From: Austropuccinia psidii
Taxonomy: Eukaryota > Basidiomycota > Pucciniomycetes > Pucciniales > Sphaerophragmiaceae
DNA: 64,000 bases
Direction of reading: 5' to 3'
NCBI GenBank assembly: GCA_023105745.1
Contig: JALGQZ010000002.1
Span: 82,539,785-82,603,784, forward strand
The notes beneath the pieces were generated by a model. That model saw nothing but the letters and a program-made list of their open reading frames with translations. It was not told the origin of the DNA and ran no database searches. Made by a program: the position numbers and the translations under genes. This document shows, in pieces, positions 46,526 through 58,074 of the stretch. Numbering within the stretch: the first letter of the stretch is position 1; the number at the start of each line of letters is the position of its first letter.

Positions 46526-47863
46526 TCAGGCTTTTCCCTGGCTGGGAACTTTGCCTGACGGTTGGGTAAGCTTGTTTTGAGGCCTTTTGAAACAGGTCTC
46601 AAGACTATGCTTCCCACCACAATAGGTACAAAGACCCTCTTTGATTCTTCTTTCTTTTTCAGAATTCATGAGCTTGAATTCTTTATTCAATAAAGAAGAA
46701 TGGGGATTGTCCCTCTTCTGAAAATTCTTCTTCTTCTTTTGACTTGAGCTTGAAGAATTTTGAGGATGAGAAGAACTTGACTTTGAGGCTTCTGGCTTCT
46801 TCTCTTGATGATGACTCTTTTCATTTTGCCTCTCATGGTACCTGGTATCAAGTTCCAGGGTAACGTCCATTAAGTCTTGAAGAGAGTCAATTCTTGAAGG
46901 ATGGGAGGCCAATTGATCCAAAATCCTGGATGGCAATCCCTTCCTGAAATGATGGATAAGAGCTCTTTCACCCCAATCCCCGATTCTTGAGACTAAACTT
47001 CTGAAATCAGCAATGTATAAGGATACATGCCCACCTTCTTTCATTCTTAAAGAATCCAACTCAGCTTCTGCTTTTCTGACTTCATTCGGGTCACCAAATA
47101 GAGTGAAGAGTTGAGATTCAAAAAGACGCCAAGAATTGAGAAGATAATTTGAGTCTTGATTGGTGAGATTGGAAAGATAAGGCTCAATCCATTTTGCAGC
47201 CCTGCCAATGAGAAATGAAGTGGCATAAAGAACTTTCTTTCTGTCTTGAGAGAAATTTGCTGGATCATTATGAAAGATAAGCTGGCATGACTGAATAAAA
47301 CTTCTAACTTTGAAGGGCTGAGTCCCATCAAAGCATTCCGGTGCCTTCATAGATGGAGTCTTGAAGGCTGGTGGTCTTGATGCTTCAGAGGATGAAGCTG
47401 CTTGAAGATTGGCCATAATCTGAGTCATTTGCTGCATGATGGCCAATAGAGATGGTTCAGACTGATGAGAGACAGGCTTATTAGACTGGGCTAGAGTTGG
47501 CCCTCCAGTACCTTGGGATGCTTCCACCGGAGCAGGAGCACCTTCAGTACCATCAGACTCTTCCTCTTCCACAGAATTCTCCTCCTCCTCTTCACCATCT
47601 TCACCTGGACCTTTGAAAATAGTCCTTGAAGTTCCTGGAAACCCGCCAACTACTCCTGAAAATGAACTTGATCTTCTGGGCCCTCTTCCTTCCTTCCTGG
47701 ATGGTGCTGCTCCTTCCATGCGGGGTCCTCTATCTAATTGGGCCCTCAGTTGAGGAACTGCTGGGGTGCCATCTAGAGGAGCTCTTGGAGTTGGAGTGAA
47801 AACAGCTTGAGCTCTGGCCTGAGATCTTGTCTGTCTTGCCGGAGGTGAATGTTGAATAGGCAT
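46526..47863 (-). CDS. Element B copy 1 gag
   Basis: 445 aa from an ATG at 47863. Disordered, Pro/Arg/Glu-rich N-terminus (1-150), gypsy Gag core (about 165-320), Lys/Ser-rich linker, then a zinc knuckle C-x2-C-x3-H-x4-C (CTYCGGKHSLETC, about 415-427). It ends SQGKA-stop at the GGGAAAA heptamer. It is identical to the copy 2 gag as far as I can see. Gag forms the particle that packages element RNA. Confidence 0.85.
   Translation of the reverse strand: MPIQHSPPARQTRSQARAQAVFTPTPRAPLDGTPAVPQLRAQLDRGPRMEGAAPSRKEGRGPRRSSSFSGVVGGFPGTSRTIFKGPGEDGEEEEENSVEEEESDGTEGAPAPVEASQGTGGPTLAQSNKPVSHQSEPSLLAIMQQMTQIMANLQAASSSEASRPPAFKTPSMKAPECFDGTQPFKVRSFIQSCQLIFHNDPANFSQDRKKVLYATSFLIGRAAKWIEPYLSNLTNQDSNYLLNSWRLFESQLFTLFGDPNEVRKAEAELDSLRMKEGGHVSLYIADFRSLVSRIGDWGERALIHHFRKGLPSRILDQLASHPSRIDSLQDLMDVTLELDTRYHERQNEKSHHQEKKPEASKSSSSHPQNSSSSSQKKKKNFQKRDNPHSSLLNKEFKLMNSEKERRIKEGLCTYCGGKHSLETCFKRPQNKLTQPSGKVPSQGKA
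46532..46538 (-). promoter_or_regulatory. -1 ribosomal frameshift heptamer G GGA AAA (copy 1)
   Basis: On the coding strand the heptamer is in the zero frame of gag and is followed by GCC TGA. Slipping one base back enters an open frame toward pol. Here the downstream frame is broken by the extra base near 46430. Confidence 0.55.
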
Positions 47864-48572
47864 GATAACAGGAAATAATTTGAAATAAATGAATTAAAAT
47901 CAAAATTTTCTTGAAGTGAAAAGAGTCAACAATCAAATCTTGAGGAAAATGAATGAATCAAAATGAAAATCTTCAAGTACGTCAATAAATCAAAATCAAG
48001 TGAAGTCTTGAAGTCAAAAATCAATGAATCAAATCAATCAAAATCAAAATCTTGCAGAAAATCAATCAATCAAATGAAATCTTGAGGCAAAATCAGTTTA
48101 TGTCAAAATTCTTGATGTGAAAAATCAGCAAAATCAATGAAATCTTCAGGTCAATCAATTTTCTTGAGGTCAATATCAAATATGTCAAATCAATCAATCA
48201 ATCAAAATCAAGTGAGTTATTCTTTAAAAACCAAAATTCTTGAAGAATGAATCAATTATGAATCTTGATGTGAATAACGTGTCTGAATATCTTGATGAAA
48301 AATTTGAAAATCAAAGAAAACCAAGATGACGCCTGAATTATGAATGAAATGAAAATTGATAATTTGAAAAAGATTTTAAAGAGAATAACAAAAAAAAAAT
48401 GGGTCAGCTTTCAATTTTCAAAAGGAAGAATGAATGAAAGAAAAGTGAGAGATGACAATGAATCATTAAGTTCATAAGCGTAAAAGAATCATAATTTCGA
48501 TGAAATGAGTGAATGAAATTATAAAGAAAGAATGAACAGAATGAAAAAGAAATTATGAGTTAATTAATATAA
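47864..48572. other. Element B copy 1 leader
   Basis: Non-coding 5' leader rich in AATCAATCAAAATC-like words. No primer-binding site could be assigned next to the LTR. Confidence 0.5.
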
Positions 48573-50046
48573 TGTCACAGGGGCTCTAGTGGAAATACAA
48601 GAGTGGCCTGGCACTCAGCAATCAGGGAACTCACTTGGAAGACTCCAAAAGAAATAAGAATAAAAATAATAAGAATGAATTCCTCTAAAAGATATGCAGG
48701 TACAAGATGAGATGCAAAGAGGAAAAGGAAGCCAAATGGCCAAAGAGCCAACCAAGTAAGTCCTTAATCACTGTTTCAACCTGCCAAAAATGAACAATGG
48801 AATTAGTAAGGATATGACCACCAAATATCCATTGACAGGCGAAGAAAGAGAAAGAGAAATGTGCTAAATGACTGACTTAATAATATCAGTATTTGCTTAA
48901 CTAAAATGAAAAGAAAATAGAGATAAAATAAAATCAAAGTATATTAATTAACTGGGGAAAAACCCCCCAGGGTGGAAAGGGTAGCCGGTATATGTGAAAA
49001 GTTGGGAGCTTGAGTTCTTCAGGCTGAAAACTGATCTGTATTGATCCTTGAGGCTGTATTGATTGTTTTGGGAATTGATACAGCTGGCTAATATTGAAAT
49101 TGAATTGGGTTGAATGAACTTCCCATGCTTGAAAATGAAATACAGTTCTTGGTGGATCCAGACTGTATTGAAATGAATATGGTTGCCAAGATGGATTGAG
49201 TGGAGCTTTGACACTTGACAATTTCTTTTGGCACCGCCTCTTGAATACACTTTTGAGAATGAATTGAAAGTATTCCATTGGAAGGAATACTTGGAGTGAG
49301 AAGAACCAATGACTGCTTGATGGCGTCATTGGTCTTTGACGCTGAAACACTTGCTCTTGAGCCTTGATGATTCCTCTGAATGATTGGGTGCCTTGATGAC
49401 GTGATGAGATGTTGGAATGTTGAAATGACCATTTGATATTGCCACCTTTGAATTGCTGTTGAAAAATGGTGCACAATGATGTATAACATCATTTGTGGCA
49501 TATTGGTTCATTGACAAGAAGATTACGTCCAAAGGTCTTGAGATGGAAAGGCAGAGGGCAAAAGGATGGATGTGATGGCTTCAGAGCTTGGAAAGGTGTT
49601 TCTGGGCCTTTTGGGGTTTTTGGCCACTTTTGGGTTCTGAGCCAAAAACTGGCCCAAAAGGCGGGAAAGTGTCTTTTGGACACTTTGCGTCAAAGTGCGC
49701 AAATGCGCAAAGTGCGCAAAAAATGTGCAAAGTGCGCAAAAATGCGGAAAATGCGCAAATGTGCATTATGAGCCCAAATGGCCAAAAACAGCCATTTGGG
49801 CCATTTCCCCTGGTTTTGAGGGAAATGACCAGAAATACCCATTTGGGCATAAATTGCCGCTATGGGTTCTGGATTGAGGTAAAGGGCCATGAAGGCTCCA
49901 AAACACAAATGGCCATAAAAGGTCCATAAGATGATGACGTGGCCATATTGGCCACTGGTGATGGATATGGCCAATTTGCCATAAATGAACTGTGGCTTGA
50001 TATGCCATATGGGGATCCAAGGAGGTGAATTGCCATGGTTGTGACA
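48573..50046 (-). repeat. Element B LTR 2 (shared)
   Basis: 1,474 bp. It serves as the 5' LTR of copy 1 and the 3' LTR of copy 2. It matches LTR 1 except at 49026 (G), where it agrees with LTR 3. Confidence 0.9.
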
Positions 50047-50855
50047 GTACCCCCCACCTTGAAATGGTGAGCTCCTGAGCACCAATACAAGGTGAAGCCT
50101 GTTGAGGCTATTGGAAAGCTTTTGAGAGAGTGATTCAAGAGGACTGATTAAGTTGAAGAATTTGAAAACTGATATTAAAAATTTGACATTTGACGCAGGA
50201 CTTGCTTGATCTTCTTTTGACATTGGCTTCATGATTTGAGTTGAATTTTAAAATGAATGAAAATTTTTGACGTGATAATTGACGTGATAAAATAAAATTT
50301 AAAATGAAAACAAAATGAAAATAAAGAATGAAAATGAAAATAAAAAGAAAAAGAAAAAGAGAAAAGAAAATGAATTGAATCTTGAGGAGGTTCCAATCTT
50401 CATCACGGAGGTTAATAACTGATTTTGAAATTGGCCAAGGACCTGGAAAGAGAAAATTGATGCCAGGTGCTCACAAAGTGGTCAAGGTGATGTTTTGACA
50501 AGATTGTAGACCCCTCAGGGAAGTGCACACCAGGAGAGGAACTTACTTTTGGTAGTTACCACTCCCGCCAGTGCCATAAAAATAAAAACAAAAATTCTGA
50601 AGGAATGACTTTGAATTTGGAATCTTGGAAATGAATTGAAAAGTGAATGGCCCATTGTCCCAAGTGAAATGGCCATAAGATTTGGAAATGAATGTTGAAA
50701 AGCCCGGCCAAAGATCTGTGTCCAAAATTTGCAAAGTGCTCACAGAGTGGCCAAGGTGATGCTTACAACAAAAAGAGTAGAATACCCCTAAAGGTGCATA
50801 CCAGGAGTGGGACTTACTTTTGGTAATTCCTCTCCCCACCAAGCATCATAATGAA
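50047..50855. other. Element B copy 2, 3' region
   Basis: Same content as 42000-42808, including polypurine tract (50047-50060) and the two related blocks. No gene. Confidence 0.5.
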
Positions 50856-53800
50856 TCAAGCTTTTGAAGAATTGGGACCCGGCTTGTCAGGATATAAAGA
50901 ATGAAAATCTTTGACAAGTTCAGGACAATTCTTGAGGTTTTCGGCTGGTTCCCAAGTGGATCTTTCTGGGTCTTGACTGAAACCTTTCCATTCCACCAGA
51001 TACCATAATTTTCTTCTCTTGAGCTTTGAGTCCAGTATTTGAGAGACTTCCCATTCCTCTTCTTCTTCAATGATAATTGGAGGAGGAGGCTCTTGATGCC
51101 GATTTGGGATTGTTGATGTCTTGACTGGTTCCAAAAGTGAGATATGGAAGACTGGGTGGATGGATTTCCATTGAGATGGAAGCTTGAGGTGGTAAGCATG
51201 AGAACTGACTTTCTTCAAGATTGGAAAAGGACCCAACCATCTTTCGGATAGTTTTTTGGTGGGTCTGGTTGATTTGATGTTCTTGGAAGAAAGCCATACC
51301 ATGTCACCAGGATTGAAAACAGGTGGACTTGCTCTACCTTTATCTGCATACCTCTTAAACCGGTTTATGGCGATTTCAAGTTCTCTCTTGACATCTTGCT
51401 GTACTGATTGGATTTTTTTTGATAACTTTCCAGCAGGAGTATCTTGAGTGATGTGAACTGAATCAAATTGTGGATCTCTTCCATAAACAGTGAAAAACGG
51501 TGATTGCTTGGTTGAAGAGTGATCAGAATTATTGTAGGCAAATTCAGCCAGAGGGAGCCAGGTGTTCCAATCATCTTGATGATAACTGACATACATCCGA
51601 AGATACTGTTCTAGTATCTGATTTACCCTCTCTGTCTGTCCATCAGTTTCTGGATGATAAGCAGTTGACAAGTCTCTTGAAATCTTGAGCTGCTGACAAA
51701 GGTTGGTCCAAAAGGAAGAAACAAAAAGAGAACCTCGATCACTAACAATGCTTGAAGGAAGGCCATGATTTGAGAAAATATTCTTGATGAATAAATGGGC
51801 CAAATCTAATGAAGTGATTGAAGCTATTGTTGGAATAAAAACCGCCATTTTTGAGAATCTGTCCACTATGACAAGGATTGAGTCAAAGGAATTGGACAGT
51901 GGCAATTGAGTGATGAAATCCATTGAAAGACAAATCCAAGGACCACTTGGAATTGGAAGAGGCTTGAGGAGTCCAAACTTCTTGTGATGAATATTTTTGT
52001 TTCTTGAACACTGTTGACAGGATGAGACATAATCCTTGATGAATTGAGTCATGCCGGGCCAGTGGAAATCCCGCTTGACAAGTTTGAGAGTCTTCTCTTG
52101 GCCAGGGTGTCCAGCTAGAGGAGAGTCATGCCGCTTTTGAAGTATATTGAGTTGAATTGTGGGGTCATTTGGGACCACCACCCGATCTTTGAAAAGGAGA
52201 AGTTTGGAAGAGGAATCAAGAGAATAATCTGTGACAGATTTACCTTTACCCAAATCTTCAAGGACACTTCTATATTGAGGGTCTTGCCACACTGCCTTCT
52301 GAATTGAATCAATCAAATTTGAAAATGAATCCACCTTGACTGCAAAAAATTTTGAGGCTTGAATTTCATCTTGCTTGATTATCTTCTGATAGCTCATTGG
52401 ATTCTTGCTGATGAAATCCTCCCCCCTCTCTGGGTAAACGTCGTCCCGACGTGACAAGGCATCTGGAAGGGTGGCCAAGCGGCCAGGGCGGTAAGTGATT
52501 GAGAAATGAAATTCAGATAGAAATTCAGCCCAGCGGGCTTGACGGCGAGTGAGAATCTTGGAAGACATAAAATATTGAAGAGAAGAATGATCGGTGAGAA
52601 CTTCAAAAGGGGAAGAAATTGAAAGAAGAAAAGCTCTCCAGCGCTTGAGAGCCCAGACTATGCCAAGGAGTTCCTTGTCATGAATCTCATAATTAAGCTC
52701 AGCTGGGAGAAGCTTGCGGCTATCAAATGCAATGGGATGTTTTCCTGAGTCAGATACCTGACTCAGTACAGCACCCAAGGCATAATCTGATTCATCGGTC
52801 TCTTCAATGGTGGGTAGAGAAGGATTGAAGTGAGAAAGGATTGGAGCAGTGGTGAATGCCTCTTTGAGTTGATGAAACTGTCTAAGAGCTTCCTCATTGA
52901 GGGGAAAACGGGAATCTTTCTTGAGGAAACTTGTGAGTGAACTAATTTTCTTTGAGTAATTCTTGATGAAACGGCGGTAAAAATTGGCAAAGCCAAGGAA
53001 TGATTGAAGAGCCTTGAGGTTTCTTGGAGGCGGCCAATTGAGAATTTGCTGGACTTTTGCTTGGTCCATCTTGAGGCCTTCAGAAGAAACAACATAACCT
53101 AAATACTCTACACTAGAAACATGGAATAGGCATTTGGACGCCTTAGCAAAGAGGTTATTGGCTCTGAGTCTGGAAAGAACAGTGGACACATGAGTGACAT
53201 GTTCTTCCTCAGATTTGGAAAAGACCATAATGTCATCCAAATAAACCACAACATAAACGTCAAGAAGATCATAAAAAATATCATTGACAAGATTTTGAAA
53301 AGAAGCAGGAGCATTGGTAAGCCCAAAAGGCATAACCAAGTACTCATAACTACCATATTTGGTTCTAAAACAAGTCAAATGTTCATCACCTTCCTTGATT
53401 CTGAGCAGGTTATATGCACCACGCAAATAAATCTTGGAGAAGATAGAAGAACCATTGAAAAAAGTGAGAAGCTGATTCATAGGAGGAACAGGATACTTGT
53501 TCTTCCTAGTAACAGCATTGAGTTTGCGGTAATCAACACACAAACGGAGGCCACCATCTTTCTTTTTGACAAAAAGAACAGGTGCTCCTGTAGAAGAGGA
53601 GCTTGGCCGGATGAAACCTTTCTCTACATTCTCTGAAATGTAGGCCCTGAGTGTATCTGACTCTTGGTTTGATAAAGAGTAGATCACCCCAACTGGAGGT
53701 AGAGACCCCTCCAGCTCGATATGATGATCACAGGCGCGGTGAGGAGGAAGTTTCTCTGCTTTCACCTTGGAGAATACATCCAAGTATTGGTGATAAACAG

Positions 53801-54557
53801 GAGGAACAACCTTCATCACGGTTTCTATTTCTTCTGGCTCTTCCTCTTCATCCCACAACTCCTCCAGGGAGTCATGATAAGATGAAGGAGGAAGGTCCAT
53901 ATTCCCAAAGAAGAGATGAAGTGAAGATACAGAATTATCTTCTCCAACATCTTGAATCTCTTTGAAGACTTCATCTCTAGATGATAGTAATGACTGATGG
54001 GAATTGAGGGAAGGAATATGGACAGAAGAGGGAAATGATGGTGTTCTAGAATCACCAACCAGAGCTGCACATGATTTGGCAGAAGAAAAGTCATTACTGA
54101 AAGAAATTAAAGGATCATTATAGTCCTTATGATCAGAATTAAAGGTGATCAATCCTTGCCTCCAATCAATAAACGGATTAAAATGATTAAGAAAGTCAAA
54201 GCCCAATATGAGGTCTTCTCCCTTGGGAGTATCAATGACTAAAAAGTCCCATTCAAAGCTTGGGAAAGAAGGGAGCTCAACCATATATTTAGTATGGTGA
54301 GTCACAAATAAAGAAGGAGACTCAGAGGAGTCTAAAATGATGAGGGCAATCTTCTCTGGAAGCTCTGACGTAGTCAATGAATACTTGTGAACAAACTGCT
54401 TTGCAATAAATGAGTTGGTAGCACCAGAATCAATGAGAATACTATAAAAAACATCAGAAAGAGAAGAAAAAACAAAAAATTTAAGAGAATTTTTGACACC
54501 AGTATTCAGAATGCACAATTGTGCTCTGGATGGAAAACTGTGAAGACCATTGAACAC
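50856..54557 (-). CDS. Element B copy 2 pol
   Basis: 1,233 codons from a GTG-initial open frame; the true frame starts upstream within gag by -1 shift. Protease DSGA (about 43), RT with YLDD (about 440), RNase H (about 589 on, with TDES where TDAS is usual), integrase zinc region (about 800-850) and D-D-E core (about 881, 910 and 975), chromodomain (about 1160-1210). No stop or frameshift. The chromodomain probably directs integration to marked chromatin, as known for chromoviruses. Confidence 0.85.
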   Translation of the reverse strand: MFNGLHSFPSRAQLCILNTGVKNSLKFFVFSSLSDVFYSILIDSGATNSFIAKQFVHKYSLTTSELPEKIALIILDSSESPSLFVTHHTKYMVELPSFPSFEWDFLVIDTPKGEDLILGFDFLNHFNPFIDWRQGLITFNSDHKDYNDPLISFSNDFSSAKSCAALVGDSRTPSFPSSVHIPSLNSHQSLLSSRDEVFKEIQDVGEDNSVSSLHLFFGNMDLPPSSYHDSLEELWDEEEEPEEIETVMKVVPPVYHQYLDVFSKVKAEKLPPHRACDHHIELEGSLPPVGVIYSLSNQESDTLRAYISENVEKGFIRPSSSSTGAPVLFVKKKDGGLRLCVDYRKLNAVTRKNKYPVPPMNQLLTFFNGSSIFSKIYLRGAYNLLRIKEGDEHLTCFRTKYGSYEYLVMPFGLTNAPASFQNLVNDIFYDLLDVYVVVYLDDIMVFSKSEEEHVTHVSTVLSRLRANNLFAKASKCLFHVSSVEYLGYVVSSEGLKMDQAKVQQILNWPPPRNLKALQSFLGFANFYRRFIKNYSKKISSLTSFLKKDSRFPLNEEALRQFHQLKEAFTTAPILSHFNPSLPTIEETDESDYALGAVLSQVSDSGKHPIAFDSRKLLPAELNYEIHDKELLGIVWALKRWRAFLLSISSPFEVLTDHSSLQYFMSSKILTRRQARWAEFLSEFHFSITYRPGRLATLPDALSRRDDVYPERGEDFISKNPMSYQKIIKQDEIQASKFFAVKVDSFSNLIDSIQKAVWQDPQYRSVLEDLGKGKSVTDYSLDSSSKLLLFKDRVVVPNDPTIQLNILQKRHDSPLAGHPGQEKTLKLVKRDFHWPGMTQFIKDYVSSCQQCSRNKNIHHKKFGLLKPLPIPSGPWICLSMDFITQLPLSNSFDSILVIVDRFSKMAVFIPTIASITSLDLAHLFIKNIFSNHGLPSSIVSDRGSLFVSSFWTNLCQQLKISRDLSTAYHPETDGQTERVNQILEQYLRMYVSYHQDDWNTWLPLAEFAYNNSDHSSTKQSPFFTVYGRDPQFDSVHITQDTPAGKLSKKIQSVQQDVKRELEIAINRFKRYADKGRASPPVFNPGDMVWLSSKNIKSTRPTKKLSERWLGPFPILKKVSSHAYHLKLPSQWKSIHPVFHISLLEPVKTSTIPNRHQEPPPPIIIEEEEEWEVSQILDSKLKRRKLWYLVEWKGFSQDPERSTWEPAENLKNCPELVKDFHSLYPDKPGPNSSKA

Positions 54558-54571
54558 AACATGATCTTCAC

Positions 54572-55909
54572 TCAGGCTTTTCCCTGGCTGGGAACTTTGC
54601 CTGACGGTTGGGTAAGCTTGTTTTGAGGCCTTTTGAAACAGGTCTCAAGACTATGCTTCCCACCACAATAGGTACAAAGACCCTCTTTGATTCTTCTTTC
54701 TTTTTCAGAATTCATGAGCTTGAATTCTTTATTCAATAAAGAAGAATGGGGATTGTCCCTCTTCTGAAAATTCTTCTTCTTCTTTTGACTTGAGCTTGAA
54801 GAATTTTGAGGATGAGAAGAACTTGACTTTGAGGCTTCTGGCTTCTTCTCTTGATGATGACTCTTTTCATTTTGCCTCTCATGGTACCTGGTATCAAGTT
54901 CCAGGGTAACGTCCATTAAGTCTTGAAGAGAGTCAATTCTTGAAGGATGGGAGGCCAATTGATCCAAAATCCTGGATGGCAATCCCTTCCTGAAATGATG
55001 GATAAGAGCTCTTTCACCCCAATCCCCGATTCTTGAGACTAAACTTCTGAAATCAGCAATGTATAAGGATACATGCCCACCTTCTTTCATTCTTAAAGAA
55101 TCCAACTCAGCTTCTGCTTTTCTGACTTCATTCGGGTCACCAAATAGAGTGAAGAGTTGAGATTCAAAAAGACGCCAAGAATTGAGAAGATAATTTGAGT
55201 CTTGATTGGTGAGATTGGAAAGATAAGGCTCAATCCATTTTGCAGCCCTGCCAATGAGAAATGAAGTGGCATAAAGAACTTTCTTTCTGTCTTGAGAGAA
55301 ATTTGCTGGATCATTATGAAAGATAAGCTGGCATGACTGAATAAAACTTCTAACTTTGAAGGGCTGAGTCCCATCAAAGCATTCCGGTGCCTTCATAGAT
55401 GGAGTCTTGAAGGCTGGTGGTCTTGATGCTTCAGAGGATGAAGCTGCTTGAAGATTGGCCATAATCTGAGTCATTTGCTGCATGATGGCCAATAGAGATG
55501 GTTCAGACTGATGAGAGACAGGCTTATTAGACTGGGCTAGAGTTGGCCCTCCAGTACCTTGGGATGCTTCCACCGGAGCAGGAGCACCTTCAGTACCATC
55601 AGACTCTTCCTCTTCCACAGAATTCTCCTCCTCCTCTTCACCATCTTCACCTGGACCTTTGAAAATAGTCCTTGAAGTTCCTGGAAACCCGCCAACTACT
55701 CCTGAAAATGAACTTGATCTTCTGGGCCCTCTTCCTTCCTTCCTGGATGGTGCTGCTCCTTCCATGCGGGGTCCTCTATCTAATTGGGCCCTCAGTTGAG
55801 GAACTGCTGGGGTGCCATCTAGAGGAGCTCTTGGAGTTGGAGTGAAAACAGCTTGAGCTCTGGCCTGAGATCTTGTCTGTCTTGCCGGAGGTGAATGTTG
55901 AATAGGCAT
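54572..55909 (-). CDS. Element B copy 2 gag
   Basis: 445 aa with the same layout as copy 1: acidic and Pro-rich N-terminus, Gag core, Lys/Ser-rich linker, CCHC-type knuckle. It ends at 54572 in GCC TGA directly after the slippery heptamer. Its end lies 15 bases before the open pol frame as listed, but the frames overlap when the -1 slip is considered. Confidence 0.85.
   Translation of the reverse strand: MPIQHSPPARQTRSQARAQAVFTPTPRAPLDGTPAVPQLRAQLDRGPRMEGAAPSRKEGRGPRRSSSFSGVVGGFPGTSRTIFKGPGEDGEEEEENSVEEEESDGTEGAPAPVEASQGTGGPTLAQSNKPVSHQSEPSLLAIMQQMTQIMANLQAASSSEASRPPAFKTPSMKAPECFDGTQPFKVRSFIQSCQLIFHNDPANFSQDRKKVLYATSFLIGRAAKWIEPYLSNLTNQDSNYLLNSWRLFESQLFTLFGDPNEVRKAEAELDSLRMKEGGHVSLYIADFRSLVSRIGDWGERALIHHFRKGLPSRILDQLASHPSRIDSLQDLMDVTLELDTRYHERQNEKSHHQEKKPEASKSSSSHPQNSSSSSQKKKKNFQKRDNPHSSLLNKEFKLMNSEKERRIKEGLCTYCGGKHSLETCFKRPQNKLTQPSGKVPSQGKA
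54578..54584 (-). promoter_or_regulatory. -1 ribosomal frameshift heptamer G GGA AAA (copy 2)
   Basis: It fits the X XXY YYZ rule in the gag frame (CAG GGA AAA GCC TGA). After a -1 slip the frame AGC CTG AGT GAA runs without a stop into the protease. The same heptamer and stop spacing are kept in the diverged element D (37420-37433). Confidence 0.6.
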
Positions 55910-56618
55910 GATAACAGGAAATAATTTGAAATAAATGAATTAAAATCAAAATTTTCTTGAAGTGAAAAGAGTCAACAATCAAATCTTGAGGAAAATGAAT
56001 GAATCAAAATGAAAATCTTCAAGTACGTCAATAAATCAAAATCAAGTGAAGTCTTGAAGTCAAAAATCAATGAATCAAATCAATCAAAATCAAAATCTTG
56101 CAGAAAATCAATCAATCAAATGAAATCTTGAGGCAAAATCAGTTTATGTCAAAATTCTTGATGTGAAAAATCAGCAAAATCAATGAAATCTTCAGGTCAA
56201 TCAATTTTCTTGAGGTCAATATCAAATATGTCAAATCAATCAATCAATCAAAATCAAGTGAGTTATTCTTTAAAAACCAAAATTCTTGAAGAATGAATCA
56301 ATTATGAATCTTGATGTGAATAACGTGTCTGAATATCTTGATGAAAAATTTGAAAATCAAAGAAAACCAAGATGACGCCTGAATTATGAATGAAATGAAA
56401 ATTGATAATTTGAAAAAGATTTTAAAGAGAATAACAAAAAAAAAATGGGTCAGCTTTCAATTTTCAAAAGGAAGAATGAATGAAAGAAAAGTGAGAGATG
56501 ACAATGAATCATTAAGTTCATAAGCATAAAAGAATCATAATTTCGATGAAATGAGTGAATGAAATTATAAAGAAAGAATGAACAGAATGAAAAAGAAATT
56601 ATGAGTTAATTAATATAA
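55910..56618. other. Element B copy 2 leader
   Basis: Equivalent to 47864-48572, with at least one difference (A at 56526 versus G at 48480). No gene. Confidence 0.5.
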
Positions 56619-58074
56619 TGTCACAGGGGCTCTAGTGGAAATACAAGAGTGGCCTGGCACTCAGCAATCAGGGAACTCACTTGGAAGACTCCAAAAGAAA
56701 TAAGAATAAAAATAATAAGAATGAATTCCTCTAAAAGATATGCAGGTACAAGATGAGATGCAAAGAGGAAAAGGAAGCCAAATGGCCAAAGAGCCAACCA
56801 AGTAAGTCCTTAATCACTGTTTCAACCTGCCAAAAATGAACAATGGAATTAGTAAGGATATGACCACCAAATATCCATTGACAGGCGAAGAAAGAGAAAG
56901 AGAAATGTGCTAAATGACTGACTTAATAATATCAGTATTTGCTTAACTAAAATGAAAAGAAAATAGAGATAAAATAAAATCAAAGTATATTAATTAACTG
57001 GGGAAAAACCCCCCAGGGTGGAAAGGGTAGCCGGTATATGTGAAAAGTTGGGAGCTTGAGTTCTTCAGGCTGAAAACTGATCTGTATTGATCCTTGAGGC
57101 TGTATTGATTGTTTTGGGAATTGATACAGCTGGCTAATATTGAAATTGAATTGGGTTGAATGAACTTCCCATGCTTGAAAATGAAATACAGTTCTTGGTG
57201 GATCCAGACTGTATTGAAATGAATATGGTTGCCAAGATGGATTGAGTGGAGCTTTGACACTTGACAATTTCTTTTGGCACCGCCTCTTGAATACACTTTT
57301 GAGAATGAATTGAAAGTATTCCATTGGAAGGAATACTTGGAGTGAGAAGAACCAATGACTGCTTGATGGCGTCATTGGTCTTTGACGCTGAAACACTTGC
57401 TCTTGAGCCTTGATGATTCCTCTGAATGATTGGGTGCCTTGATGACGTGATGAGATGTTGGAATGTTGAAATGACCATTTGATATTGCCACCTTTGAATT
57501 GCTGTTGAAAAATGGTGCACAATGATGTATAACATCATTTGTGGCATATTGGTTCATTGACAAGAAGATTACGTCCAAAGGTCTTGAGATGGAAAGGCAG
57601 AGGGCAAAAGGATGGATGTGATGGCTTCAGAGCTTGGAAAGGTGTTTCTGGGCCTTTTGGGGTTTTGGCCACTTTTGGGTTCTGAGCCAAAAACTGGCCC
57701 AAAAGGCGGGAAAGTGTCTTTTGGACACTTTGCGTCAAAGTGCGCAAAAAATGCGCAAATGCGCAAAGTGCGCAAAAGTGCGCAAAATGCGCATTATGAG
57801 CCCAAATGGCCAAAAACAGCCATTTGGGCCATTTCCCCTGGTTTTGAGGGAAATGACCAGAAATACCCATTTGGGCATAAATTGCCGCTATGGGTTCTGG
57901 ATTGAGTTAAAGGTCCATGAAGGCTCCAAAACACAAATGGCCATAAAAGGTCCATAAGATGATGACGTGGCCATATTGGCCACTGGTGATGGATATGGCC
58001 AATTGGCCATAAATGAACTGTGGCTTGATATGCCATATGGGGATCCAAGGAGGTGAATTGCCATGGTTGTGACA
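56619..58074 (-). repeat. Element B LTR 3
   Basis: 1,456 bp. It differs from LTRs 1 and 2 by one T near 57665, a shorter and reordered GTGCGCAAA microsatellite (57738-57790) and several substitutions near 57906-58005. Confidence 0.9.

Larger units (their letters stand above)
40526..50046 (-). mobile_element. Gypsy element B, copy 1 (chromovirus)
   Basis: LTR 1, internal region 42000-48572 and LTR 2, read on the minus strand. Polypurine tract at 42000-42013 (minus strand AAGGTGGGGGGTAC). gag is intact. pol carries one extra A (T on the coding strand) near 46427-46433, which disconnects gag-pol, so this copy is probably inactive or uses another path to pol. Confidence 0.85.
48573..58074 (-). 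mobile_element. Gypsy element B, copy 2 (chromovirus, apparently intact)
   Basis: LTR 2, internal region 50047-56618 and LTR 3 on the minus strand. gag and pol are both open, and a -1 shift at GGGAAAA links them without a stop. Of the gypsy elements in the window this is the only one with a complete coding capacity. Confidence 0.85.
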
